The notes beneath the pieces are model-generated. The model did not search any database. It worked only from the letters and a program-made list of their open reading frames with translations, and had not been told where the DNA came from. The translations under genes were made by a program, and so were the position numbers. 64,000 bases of DNA. Origin: Pseudomonas piscis. Lineage in GTDB: Bacteria > Pseudomonadota > Gammaproteobacteria > Pseudomonadales > Pseudomonadaceae. How positions within the stretch are numbered: position 1 is the first letter of the stretch; every line of letters begins with the position of its first letter. The stretch is taken from positions 186,001 through 250,000 of the forward strand of contig NZ_WHUV01000002.1 in NCBI RefSeq assembly GCF_009380155.1, given 5' to 3'. This document shows positions 54,713 through 63,860 of this stretch, piece after piece.

Positions 54713-55279
54713 TTACAACGCCAGGCTGTGGATCACCTGGGTGGCGTCGTCGGGGTCGATGGCGCTACGCATGCCCAGGAGCTTGGCCAGGCGGCGCATG
54801 CTGTAGTTGGTGGCCGAGTCCACCGAGTACATCTGCTGGTAGCCGTTGTGGCGGGCCTCGTCGATCAGGTGCTGCATCAGCAGGGCACCAAGGCCCTTGC
54901 CTTGCCATTCATCGGCGATGGTCACGGCGAATTCGCAGCGCCAGGGCTGGTCGTCCACCTGGGCATAACGGCTGATACCGACTTCCCGCAGTTCACCGTT
55001 GTCATGCACCAGCGCCACGTAGGCCACCCGTTGCGCGGTGCCGACATCCATCAACTGGTCGAGCAGTTGATCACCCACTTCCTTGACTTCGCCGAGAAAG
55101 CGCTGGTGCCGGGTGATGGGCGAAAGGTTTTCGATGAAGGCTTTTTCCCGCTGGCGATCCTGCGGGCGCAGTGGGCGGATCAACACATGGCTGCCGTCGC
55201 TCAAGGCGTCGATCCAGTACTGGCCTTGCTGCGCCGGGAACGGCGGGTGAGGGAGCATATCGAGAGCGCTGCTGGACAT
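54713..55279 (-). CDS. GNAT-family N-acetyltransferase
   Basis: The 188-residue protein has a GNAT fold with the acetyl-CoA loop DEWQGKGLGALLMQHLIDEA (about 123-142) and an N-terminal lobe SHVLIRPLRPQDRQREKAFIENL. It resembles the regulatory-type acetyltransferase domains found with low-oxygen genes in Pseudomonas. The ATG at 55279 was chosen over upstream open reading. An ANR-like box lies 85 bases before the start, so oxygen-limited expression is likely. Target (protein or small molecule) unknown. Confidence 0.82.
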   Translation of the reverse strand: MSSSALDMLPHPPFPAQQGQYWIDALSDGSHVLIRPLRPQDRQREKAFIENLSPITRHQRFLGEVKEVGDQLLDQLMDVGTAQRVAYVALVHDNGELREVGISRYAQVDDQPWRCEFAVTIADEWQGKGLGALLMQHLIDEARHNGYQQMYSVDSATNYSMRRLAKLLGMRSAIDPDDATQVIHSLAL

Positions 55280-55363
55280 GGTCAAGTCTCCTGGGAGGCG
55301 AGGGGCGGGCTGCAACCACAGCCCTGGTTGCCCAAAGCTTCATCCTTGTGGAGGTGCGGTTGC

Positions 55364-55377
55364 TTGACCGGCATCAA
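55364..55377. promoter_or_regulatory. ANR-like box upstream of the GNAT gene
   Basis: TTGAC-CGGC-ATCAA differs from TTGAT-N4-ATCAA at a single base. Its centre lies about 91 bases before the GNAT start, allowing a leader of about 50 bases. It could instead act on the divergent gene at 55538, 161 bases away. Confidence 0.55.
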
Positions 55378-55537
55378 TATCTGTGGCTGTACCGGCAATC
55401 GGCTGATCACCGGTCATGGCGTGGCCACTCATAAGGCCATTGGCTATTAGGGCTATCGCTTAATATTCTGGAACTTCCCGGCTGTGCTGCGAATGAGCTG
55501 ATCTACGCTCTCGAGCAGGACAGACAGGAGTCATGAC

Positions 55538-57241
55538 ATGGAGCGTCGGACCAGCGGTGCGAGGTGGTTGTGCAAGTCGTTTGCCAGTGCCCTGGCCAGC
55601 GCCGCGATGCTGCTGGGCGCCAGTGCCCATGCCCAGTCGCTGGCGATCACGGTGTCTCCCAACGTGCCCCGGGACATTCCCGGAGGGGCGCCACAGGCCT
55701 CGCTGGCGGCCGCTGCGGCCTTCGCCTGGCAAGAGTTCATCGCCCTGAACTGGCCAGCCCGCGCCGGGCAGCGCGATGTGCCCGATTTCAACCGGCCTTT
55801 CGGTGCCTCGGGTGGGCCATTGGTCTGGCAGACCTACCGCAGCAAGGTGGAGATCTTCCCGGGCAACGGTAATGCCAATGTCGGGCCGCCAGGCTATTCC
55901 CCAGCCGGGGGCCCCAGCTATGGCTACAACACGACCCCGATCTACAACTACGCGATCCCGGTGCCCGCCTGTCCCGGCCAGGCCCCCGTGTCGCAGCCGG
56001 CCTGGGTCAACCTCGATGAGATCACCCAGATCGGCCTGAACCAGATGTTCGCCGGGATCTCGTCCACGGCCCCGTCCAACCGCAATTCGCAGCCGCAGCT
56101 GGTGCGCTTCCTGGCCAAGGCCAACCAGACGCAATACAGCTATGTCGCGGCCAATCAGTATTGGTACACCAATGCCGCACTGCGCCAGGCCGCGCAGAAC
56201 TTCGTCAACGGGATCAAGCAAGTGCCGCCCAGGTTCGCGGCCAGCCGAGTGGCGTTTCCCAGCGGCACCATCGAGGTCAAGTCAGCCTGGCGCAAGCTGG
56301 CCCCCACTGAAGATCCCTCGCGCTTTCACCGCCAGACCGTACGCTTCTACGAACGCAAGGGGACGAACAACGGCCTCTGCTATTTCGAAGAACAGTGGGC
56401 CATGGTCGCGCTGCATATCATCCACAAGACCCCCTCGGCCCCCAACTTCATCTATGCCACCTTCGAGCAAAGCGACAACATCCTGTTGGCCGACGGCTCG
56501 CGGGTCGAAGACCAGAACGGGGTCATCCTCAGGCGTCCGCCGGTCTCGTCACCGACCACGCCAGCCCTGAGCTACCAGGACTCGCCGAGCAATCCCCAGG
56601 TCAGGGCCAATGGCCCTTTCTGCCAGCCGGCCAGGCAGCTGTACTACCAGGAAACCCCGGGCAGCGGGAAACCCGTCGGTGGCTCGATCTGCGTCAACCA
56701 GCGCTATGAGTCGATCACCGCCGAGGTGATCCAGGCCAACCGCGATGCGCACCAGGCCATCCAGGCCTATACCCTGGGCCGGGGGATCGGGAGTTCGCCC
56801 TGGCAGTACTACAAGCTGGTCTCGGTCCAGGCCCAGCCGTTCGATGTCAGCCAGATCTCTAGAAGCGACGTCAGCCACGGCCCGGCGGTCTTCTACCAGG
56901 CCAATATCATGGTCGAGACCGACTACACCCTGCAGCAGTTCAAGGGCCGCATTGCTGCCAACGGTGCGCCGACTTCCTTCCAGGCCGCTGGGGCGCCGCC
57001 GCCACCCAATGTGTACTCCCTGACCAACCGGCCGCCGGTGGCCCAAGGGGTGAACATGGGGGGATGCATGGGCTGCCATGGCAATGCCCAGGTCGCCGGC
57101 TACGACTTCAGCTTCATCCTCAAGGGCGGCCAGGTCCGACTGCCCGAGGCTCCTGGCGGCAATGCGCTGGCCGAAGCCAGCGCCCGTTACCAGGAAGTGT
57201 TCAACCCCCACATCGAGGGCGATAGCCATGGCGCTCAATAG
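55538..57241 (+). CDS. Secreted protein with one c-type heme motif
   Basis: The 567-residue protein has a signal peptide (to SAHAQS at about residue 33) and a single heme-c motif CMGCH at residues 510-514 near its C-terminus. The rest contains many aromatic, proline and glycine residues and a few cysteines (ACPGQ, LCYFEEQWAM, PFCQPARQ, SICVNQ) that could form disulfides in the periplasm. The segment AFAWQEFIALNWPA near residue 65 and the middle WVNLDEITQIGLNQMF are distinctive, but I cannot name the family. GACAGGAG stands before the start. It overlaps a small partner gene. Likely a periplasmic electron-transfer or redox-linked protein. Confidence 0.65.
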   Translation: MERRTSGARWLCKSFASALASAAMLLGASAHAQSLAITVSPNVPRDIPGGAPQASLAAAAAFAWQEFIALNWPARAGQRDVPDFNRPFGASGGPLVWQTYRSKVEIFPGNGNANVGPPGYSPAGGPSYGYNTTPIYNYAIPVPACPGQAPVSQPAWVNLDEITQIGLNQMFAGISSTAPSNRNSQPQLVRFLAKANQTQYSYVAANQYWYTNAALRQAAQNFVNGIKQVPPRFAASRVAFPSGTIEVKSAWRKLAPTEDPSRFHRQTVRFYERKGTNNGLCYFEEQWAMVALHIIHKTPSAPNFIYATFEQSDNILLADGSRVEDQNGVILRRPPVSSPTTPALSYQDSPSNPQVRANGPFCQPARQLYYQETPGSGKPVGGSICVNQRYESITAEVIQANRDAHQAIQAYTLGRGIGSSPWQYYKLVSVQAQPFDVSQISRSDVSHGPAVFYQANIMVETDYTLQQFKGRIAANGAPTSFQAAGAPPPPNVYSLTNRPPVAQGVNMGGCMGCHGNAQVAGYDFSFILKGGQVRLPEAPGGNALAEASARYQEVFNPHIEGDSHGAQ

Positions 57242-57578
57242 TTTCAAGGATGTGCAGGCCCTTCTCGACAACTTCGTCGCGCAGAACAACCTGGATATTT
57301 CCGGCGCGCCCCATGGCGCGTTCTGGCAGACCTCCTACCAGGCGTTCGTGACGGGCAACGTGCCGGGGGTACAGAACCCGTCGACGGGGCAGGCGCTGCC
57401 GATCCTGGTCAAGGGCGATGGCGCCCACTCGAACATCATCTATGCCCTGAGTGGCACCCAGGGCACCTTCTGGGGACCGACCGGAGCCTTTGGCCAGATG
57501 CCTCCGGGCGGCCCCTACCTGCCGCAAGCCCAGATCGATGAGCTCAGCGCCTGGATCAGCAAGGGCTGCCCGCAGTAG
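57228..57578 (+). CDS. Small cytochrome c-like partner lacking a heme motif
   Basis: The 116-residue protein starts inside the end of the preceding gene (14-base overlap). It looks like a monoheme cytochrome c domain in layout, with SFKDVQALLDNFVAQNNL at the N-terminus, GAPHGAFWQTSYQAFVTG, and a C-terminal helix IDELSAWISKGCPQ, but no CxxCH is present, and there is no signal peptide. Its overlap with the CxxCH protein suggests the two act together. The resemblance is judged by eye only. Confidence 0.5.
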   Translation: MALNSFKDVQALLDNFVAQNNLDISGAPHGAFWQTSYQAFVTGNVPGVQNPSTGQALPILVKGDGAHSNIIYALSGTQGTFWGPTGAFGQMPPGGPYLPQAQIDELSAWISKGCPQ

Positions 57579-57603
57579 GGGCAGGGATTAGTGGCGGGGG
57601 CGA

Positions 57604-57930
57604 TCAGTTGCTGTAGCTGGGCAGGGCGATCTCGCCGCTGATCGGCGGCTTGCGCCCACGGGTCCGCCAGTGCTCCACCAGTGCCCGGCCGTGGGCCATG
57701 CCGGCTTGCAGGGCAGCGTCGGTACTGGCGTAGTCGTTGCCGTAGGGCGGGCAGGCGAAGTGCAGGGAAAAGCACGGATGCTGGCCCTGTCCGGCCAGGC
57801 GCCCGACATAGCTGTAGCTGGAGCCGGACTGGTGCGGGTCAAGGCTCGGTGAACTGGGCTCGCGGATGACCATCACGTAGATGTCATGCTCGAACTGGGT
57901 GTCTTGGTACCAACTGCTTGAAGAATCCAT
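57604..57930 (-). CDS. Hypothetical protein (108 aa)
   Basis: A small soluble protein (QFEHDIYVMVIREPSSPSLDP; later CPPYGNDYASTDAALQAGMAHGRALVEHWRTRG). It has a beta-type N-terminal half and one long helix, with no signal or membrane segment. I do not recognise it. It stands alone between the CxxCH pair and the amidase; the ATG at 57930 follows AGGTGG. Confidence 0.55.
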   Translation of the reverse strand: MDSSSSWYQDTQFEHDIYVMVIREPSSPSLDPHQSGSSYSYVGRLAGQGQHPCFSLHFACPPYGNDYASTDAALQAGMAHGRALVEHWRTRGRKPPISGEIALPSYSN

Positions 57931-57989
57931 GGTCCACCTCCTTGTCCGTGTCGCATCGCTGGCTGGCAGCGACAGGTCGTGCTTGTACG

Positions 57990-59453
57990 TTATTGTTCGA
58001 TACCCGACGCCTCAGGAGCGTCGGCCAGGCCGTGGGGATGTGCGAAGGGTGCCATGGGCTGGAGTTTTTCCAGGGTCCTGGCCGCTCGCAGTACCAGGTC
58101 GTCGCGACCGAAGCGTGCGACGATCTGCAAGCCGATGGGCAGGCCTGCGGCGCTCAGGCCGCAAGGCATGCTCAGCGCCGGCTGGCGGCTGTAGTTGAAT
58201 GGGAACGTGGTCGGCTGCCACATGCTGCTGGCCTGTTGCGGCCAATCGGGCGGACTCGACAATTCCACGGCGAATGGCTCGACCACCGCGGTCGGGGTCA
58301 GCAGCAGGTCGTAGTCGCTGAGAAAGGCATGCAGGACCTGGGCTACCTGGTGCCGTTCCTGCACGGCGTTGGCATAGTCCAGGGCATTGAGCTGGCGGGC
58401 CCGCAACTGGGTCTGCTGGAGAAAGTCGCTCATCAGGTGCTGTTGCTCCCCGGGAATCTCCAGGTCCACGGCGCTGGCCGCTTCCACGGGCCAGGAGCGC
58501 ACGAAACCGGGGGCGGGGTTGCCGATGTCCGGCGAGGCCAGCACCAGGGTCGCGCCGGCAGCCTCCAGGCGTCGGGCCGCAACCAGGCAACTGGCGGCGA
58601 TCTGCGGGTCGACATAGGCGGCATAACCCAGGTCCGCGCTGAAGGCGATGCGCAAACCCCGGACGCCATCCTCGATCTGTTCCAGGAAACCCAAGGGGGC
58701 ATGGGGCCAGGCAAAGGGCTCGCCGGGCTCATAGGCGCTCATGTGTTCCAGCAACAAGGCGATGTCGCGCACATGGCGGGCGATCGGACCCTCGGCGGAC
58801 ATGCCACCTGGATCGATGGCCGGGCTGGTCGAAACCAGGCCGTGGCTGGGCTTGAGGCCGATCACCCCGCAGAAGCTCGCCGGGGTGCGGATCGAGCCGG
58901 CCGCGTCGTTGGCCGTGGCGGCCGGGGCATAACCGGCCGCCACCCCGGCGGTGCTGCCACCGCTGCTGCCGGCGGCATGCAGGGCGAGATCCCACGGATT
59001 GCGGGTGACTCCGGTCAAGGGACTGTCGGTCAGGGGCGTGCAAGCCAGTTCCGGCAAGGTGGTCTTGGCGATGAAGATCGCCCCGGCTTCGCGCAGGCGC
59101 GCCACCAGGGCGCAGTCGTGCTCCAGGGGCGGGCGGTTGGCCAGGGCCCTGGAACCGTTGCGAGTCTGCCAGCCCCGGATGTCGTGGTTGTCCTTGACCA
59201 GCACCGCGATGCCGTCCAGGCGGCCCATGGGTTGCCCGGCGGCCCAGCGCTCGGCACTGGCCTGGGCGGCCAGCAACGCCGCCGCATCCTGGCGCGCGCA
59301 CAGGGCGTTGAGCCGTGGCTCATGCTGCTCGATGCGCGCCAAGAGGTCGCGCAACAGGTCTACCGGGGTGAACTGCAAGGTGGCGAAACCGTGCAGCAAG
59401 GCCTCGATCGACAGCTGGTGCAGGGGTGGATGGCTGGGCGTGGCTGGCGACAT
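57990..59453 (-). CDS. Amidase-signature-family hydrolase
   Basis: The 487-residue protein is an amidase-signature enzyme with the Ser-cisSer-Lys triad: Lys87 (VLVKDN), Ser163/164 in the glycine-rich AGSSGGSTAG, and nucleophile Ser187 (AAGSIRTPASFCG). The usual GSDTGGS context is here ANDAAGS, a mild change. It cleaves an unknown amide. The ATG at 59453 follows AGAGTTGTCC, a weak site. A PotF-type binding protein and an AraC regulator lie upstream on the same strand, so it may process an imported amide or polyamine derivative. Confidence 0.82.
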   Translation of the reverse strand: MSPATPSHPPLHQLSIEALLHGFATLQFTPVDLLRDLLARIEQHEPRLNALCARQDAAALLAAQASAERWAAGQPMGRLDGIAVLVKDNHDIRGWQTRNGSRALANRPPLEHDCALVARLREAGAIFIAKTTLPELACTPLTDSPLTGVTRNPWDLALHAAGSSGGSTAGVAAGYAPAATANDAAGSIRTPASFCGVIGLKPSHGLVSTSPAIDPGGMSAEGPIARHVRDIALLLEHMSAYEPGEPFAWPHAPLGFLEQIEDGVRGLRIAFSADLGYAAYVDPQIAASCLVAARRLEAAGATLVLASPDIGNPAPGFVRSWPVEAASAVDLEIPGEQQHLMSDFLQQTQLRARQLNALDYANAVQERHQVAQVLHAFLSDYDLLLTPTAVVEPFAVELSSPPDWPQQASSMWQPTTFPFNYSRQPALSMPCGLSAAGLPIGLQIVARFGRDDLVLRAARTLEKLQPMAPFAHPHGLADAPEASGIEQ

Positions 59454-59554
59454 GGACAACTCTTCTTTCAAGGGCGCCGGATGCGCTGGCAAGTCGGCGG
59501 TGAAAGCTTGCGGCCGGTTCTGCATCAGGCCGCAAGGCTTTCGGGGCAAGTGGT

Positions 59555-60661
59555 TCAGCGGCCGCTGGTGACCTTGATCCAGGTCCGGGTGCGGGTGCGT
59601 TCGGCCTTGGCCGGCAGCGGCGCCAGGGGGAACAGGCGGGTCATGGTCTCGGCGCTGGGGAACAGGTCCGGGTTATCCAGCAGCGACTGCTGGATAAACG
59701 GCTTGGAGTCCGTGACGCCGTTGGGGTAGCCGACGAAGTTGCTGATGGAGGCGATGACCTTGGGTTCCATCAGGTAGTTGAGGAAGGCATGGGCGGTGTC
59801 CACGTGCTTGGCGCCACTGGGGATGGCCACGGTGTCGATCCAGGCCAGGGTGCCTTCCTTGGGAATGCGCATCTCGATATGCACGCCGTTCTTGGCCTCG
59901 TTGGCACGGTTGGCGGCCTGCAGGAAACCACCGGAATAGCCCACTGCCACGCAGATGTTGCCGTTGGCGATATCGCCCATCCACTTGGCGCTGTGGAAAT
60001 AGCGCACATAGGGACGCAGCTTGAGTAGCAGGGCCTCGGCCTTGCGGTAGTCCTCGGGTTTCTGGCTATTGGGGTCAAGGCCCAGGTAATGCAGGGCCAG
60101 GGGCAGCATCTCGGTAGGCGAGTCGAGGAAGGTCACGCCGCACTGGCTGAGCTTCTTCAGGTTTTCTTCCTTGAACACCAGGTCCCAGCTGTTGACCGGC
60201 GCATCGTCGCCCAGCAGTTGGCGAACCTTGTCACGGTCATAACCGATCAGGTTGGTGCCCCACATGTAGGGGATCACGTAGCGGTTGCCCGGGTCGCTCT
60301 GTTCCAGCAGCTTCATCACCGCCGGGTCGAGGTTCTTCCAGTTCGGCAACTGGGCGCGGTCCAGGGGTTGGAAGGCCCCGGCACTGATCTGCTTGCTGAC
60401 GAAGCCACTGGAGGGCACCACCACGTCGTAGCCGCTATTGCCGGTGAGCAGCTTGGCCTCGAGCACTTCGTTGCTTTCGAAGATGTCGTACTTGACCTTG
60501 ATCCCGCTGCTGGCCTGGAAATCCTTGATGGTGTTGGGGGCGATGTATTCCGACCAGTTGAAGATGTTCACCGTGCGCTCGGCGGCGGCCATGGCACTGG
60601 CGGAACAGGTCAGGGCCAGGCCCAGGGCCAGGCTGGTGAATGCGGTATGCAGCGATTTCAT
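59555..60661 (-). CDS. PotF/SpuD-type polyamine ABC transporter binding protein
   Basis: The 368-residue protein has a signal peptide (to MAAAER at about residue 28) and a Type II binding-protein fold of the PotD/PotF family: NIFNWSEYIAPNTIKDFQ, DVVVPSSGFVSKQI, then IPYMWGTNLIGYD and GYSGGFLQAANRA. Ligand is probably putrescine, spermidine or a related amine. There is no permease or ATPase gene next to it, so it must use a transporter encoded elsewhere. It lies between the amidase and an AraC regulator. Confidence 0.82.
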   Translation of the reverse strand: MKSLHTAFTSLALGLALTCSASAMAAAERTVNIFNWSEYIAPNTIKDFQASSGIKVKYDIFESNEVLEAKLLTGNSGYDVVVPSSGFVSKQISAGAFQPLDRAQLPNWKNLDPAVMKLLEQSDPGNRYVIPYMWGTNLIGYDRDKVRQLLGDDAPVNSWDLVFKEENLKKLSQCGVTFLDSPTEMLPLALHYLGLDPNSQKPEDYRKAEALLLKLRPYVRYFHSAKWMGDIANGNICVAVGYSGGFLQAANRANEAKNGVHIEMRIPKEGTLAWIDTVAIPSGAKHVDTAHAFLNYLMEPKVIASISNFVGYPNGVTDSKPFIQQSLLDNPDLFPSAETMTRLFPLAPLPAKAERTRTRTWIKVTSGR

Positions 60662-60766
60662 GCGACAGCTCCATGTCTTGAAGAAAGCGAAACCTTCCGG
60701 GCGTCATTTTTCGCCGGAAGTGTCCCACAGAGAATGTTGGCAACGGTCAATAGGGGATATTTGACG

Positions 60767-61798
60767 TCATTCTTGCGAATTGTCTGACAGCGGACCCAGC
60801 TGGCCGGCCAATTGCCGGAAACGCCCCGGAGCGACGCCGCTCCAGCGTTGGAAGGCATGGCGGAAGCTGGCGGTCTCCTTGAAACCCAGGGCCTCGGCGA
60901 TGCGGTAGATGGGCAGGCTGTGCTGTTCCAGCAACTGGCGGGCCCGGGTGTAGCGCAGCTCGTCGAGCAATTGCTGGTAGCTGGTGTCCTGGGCCCGCAG
61001 GCGTCGGCGCAGGGTGCTGGGCGAGCAGTGCACCTGGCGCGCCAGGCTGTCGAAGTCCGGCACGGCGTGCAGCTGTTCGTTGAGGATGCGCCGCACCTGG
61101 TCGATCCAGGTCGGGCGGGCGCTGAGCTCCTCGTTCAGGCGGATGCAGCGTTGCAGCATGTCGTTCTGGGTCACCAGGTCCGCCAGGGGCAGGCGCCGGT
61201 CCAGCCACTCCGGGTCGAAGCCGATGGCGTTGCGCCCGGCATTGAATTGCACCGGGCAGTTGAACGCCTGCTCGTAGCTGTCCAGGTAGGGTTGAGGCCC
61301 GTGCTTGAGATGCACTTCGCGCAGTGGCAGCGAACAGCCCAGCAGGTCCTGGCAGGTGACCCGGTAGGACGACATGCAGAAATCGGTGTTGAACACCTCC
61401 AGCTCGCTCTCGCTGTACTGGTCGGCGGTGAGCCAGGCCAGGCCGTCGCGCAGTTCCAGGTCGAGGTGGAAGAAGGTGCCCAGCAGCAACGGATAGCGCA
61501 GCGCCAGGGACCAGCCCTCGCGCAGGGTGGCGCTGGTCAGCAGGGTCAGGCCGAACATGCCGTAGGCGCAGATGTGCAGGTTGCGCCCCAGCACCAGCCC
61601 GAGGTCCGGGCGCAGGGCCACGGCATTGCCGAAGACGCGCATTTCCTGGCTGATATTGATCAGGCTGTTGGGCAGCTCCAGGTCCGCCAGCTGGATGCCG
61701 CTGCCTTCCAGCAACACCTGGGCCGGGACGGCGCTGTCGCGAAAAGCGTCCAGTACTGCTTGGGTGGTGTGCAGGGTGGTCAGGCGAAGGGCAGCCAT
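60767..61798 (-). CDS. AraC-family regulator (OruR/ArgR-like group)
   Basis: The 343-residue protein has an N-terminal arabinose-binding-like domain of the PF12625 kind (QVLLEGSGIQLADLELPN, NLHICAYGMFGLTLLTSAT) and a C-terminal AraC double helix-turn-helix (about 240-335; LARQVHCSPSTLRRRLRAQ and IYRIAEALGFKETASFRHAFQRWSG). It resembles activators of amino-acid and amine catabolism in Pseudomonas. It is upstream of, and in line with, the PotF-type and amidase genes, which it may control; inducer unknown. Confidence 0.82.
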   Translation of the reverse strand: MAALRLTTLHTTQAVLDAFRDSAVPAQVLLEGSGIQLADLELPNSLINISQEMRVFGNAVALRPDLGLVLGRNLHICAYGMFGLTLLTSATLREGWSLALRYPLLLGTFFHLDLELRDGLAWLTADQYSESELEVFNTDFCMSSYRVTCQDLLGCSLPLREVHLKHGPQPYLDSYEQAFNCPVQFNAGRNAIGFDPEWLDRRLPLADLVTQNDMLQRCIRLNEELSARPTWIDQVRRILNEQLHAVPDFDSLARQVHCSPSTLRRRLRAQDTSYQQLLDELRYTRARQLLEQHSLPIYRIAEALGFKETASFRHAFQRWSGVAPGRFRQLAGQLGPLSDNSQE

Positions 61799-61935
61799 CG
61801 ACGATCTCGAAGCAGGAATCGGAAAGGCGTGACTTTAGGGGTTACGCAACGGGGGTTCAATCGACGATGCGACTTTTGTCGACCGATACCGGCATGTTCC
61901 GCTCGTATCGCCCCGTGCTACCGCTCGGAGCCTGC

Positions 61936-62214
61936 CTATGGGCTCGCGCCCGACTCGCGCCAGGCGCGGTAGGCCTGGGGCAGGCAGCGAGCACAGGGAC
62001 GGTAGCCGGCGGCGAGCGCGGTCTGGGCATCGAGGAAGAACACTCGCTGGCGCACGTAGCCGCCCCGGGCGATGGCGGCCAGGGCGCAGGGGCAATCCAG
62101 GCGGCCATAGATCCGGCTACGCCGATGACCGCCCAGGGTCCCGGGGCAGGGGCTGGACCAGGGCTGGCCGTGGCGGTCCAGCAGGGTCCAGTGCCGCGTT
62201 GCCTGGTCGCTCAT
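61936..62214 (-). CDS. Stand-alone Ada-type metal-binding domain protein
   Basis: The 92-residue protein is essentially one Ada zinc-binding domain: YGRLDCPCALAAI, then VFFLDAQTALAAGYRPCARC. The cysteines at 41, 43, 74 and 77 are candidate zinc ligands; one is the methyl acceptor in full Ada. The C41/C43 spacing (CPC) differs from Ada of E. coli (CxxxC), and no transferase or AraC domain follows. The gene overlaps alkA by four bases (ATGA). A role in alkylation damage is inferred from that pairing. Confidence 0.75.
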   Translation of the reverse strand: MSDQATRHWTLLDRHGQPWSSPCPGTLGGHRRSRIYGRLDCPCALAAIARGGYVRQRVFFLDAQTALAAGYRPCARCLPQAYRAWRESGASP

Positions 62215-62828
62215 GGTGTCGGTACCCGCCACAGGTACCAGGCGGCGGTGGTGCGCCAGGGGCTCCAGGTTTGGCCCAGTTCACGCATCTGGCGCGGGCT
62301 GGGCTGGCGCTCCAGGCCCTTGAGGCGCCGGTAGCCCTCGCGTACGCCGAAGTCGTCCACTGGCAGTACGTCCTGGCGCTCCAGGCTGTAGATCAACAGC
62401 ATCTCCACGGTCCAGCGACCGATCCCGGGCAGTTGCGTCAGCCGTTCGACCAGTTGTTCGTCGTCCAACTCCCGTGCAGCGTCCGCCGACGGCACCAGGC
62501 CGTCCTGGGTGGCCTGGGCGATACCCTGCAGGGTGGCCGCCTTGCGCGCGGAAAAACCGCAGCCGCGCAGCTGTTCGACGCTGCTCGCGCAGAGCTGCCC
62601 GGGGCTGGGAAAGTCCTGACCGGGAAACAACGCCCGCAGCCGGGCGAGGATCGCGTCGCCGGCCTTGGCATGCAGTTGCTGGTAGGCCACCGCGCGCACC
62701 AGCGCCTGGTAGGGCTCGCGCTCCGGCCGGGGCTGGTGCAGGCAGGGGCCGATGGCGGCGATATGCCGGGCCCAATCGGCATCCAGGGCGGCGAGGAAGG
62801 TGCTGGCAAAATCGGGGCTGGCGGGCAT
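62211..62828 (-). CDS. alkA: DNA-3-methyladenine glycosylase II
   Basis: The 205-residue protein is an HhH-GPD base-excision glycosylase of the AlkA type. The helix-hairpin-helix reads LTQLPGIGRWTVEMLLIYSLE (about 131-150) and the catalytic aspartate region is VLPVDDFGV (Asp158/159). It lacks the N-terminal TATA-like domain of E. coli AlkA, a usual shorter form. It removes alkylated purines. It is coupled to the small Ada-type gene. Confidence 0.87.
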   Translation of the reverse strand: MPASPDFASTFLAALDADWARHIAAIGPCLHQPRPEREPYQALVRAVAYQQLHAKAGDAILARLRALFPGQDFPSPGQLCASSVEQLRGCGFSARKAATLQGIAQATQDGLVPSADAARELDDEQLVERLTQLPGIGRWTVEMLLIYSLERQDVLPVDDFGVREGYRRLKGLERQPSPRQMRELGQTWSPWRTTAAWYLWRVPTP

Positions 62829-62916
62829 CGGTGATCCGGGGCAAGGGTCGGGACGCCTGGCAGGTTAGCCGCTGCGTCCCGTCCTGGCACCCCGTCCCTT
62901 GCGCTGGAACTGGGCC

Positions 62917-63852
<936 letters not shown>

Positions 63853-63860
63853 TTATGGGC

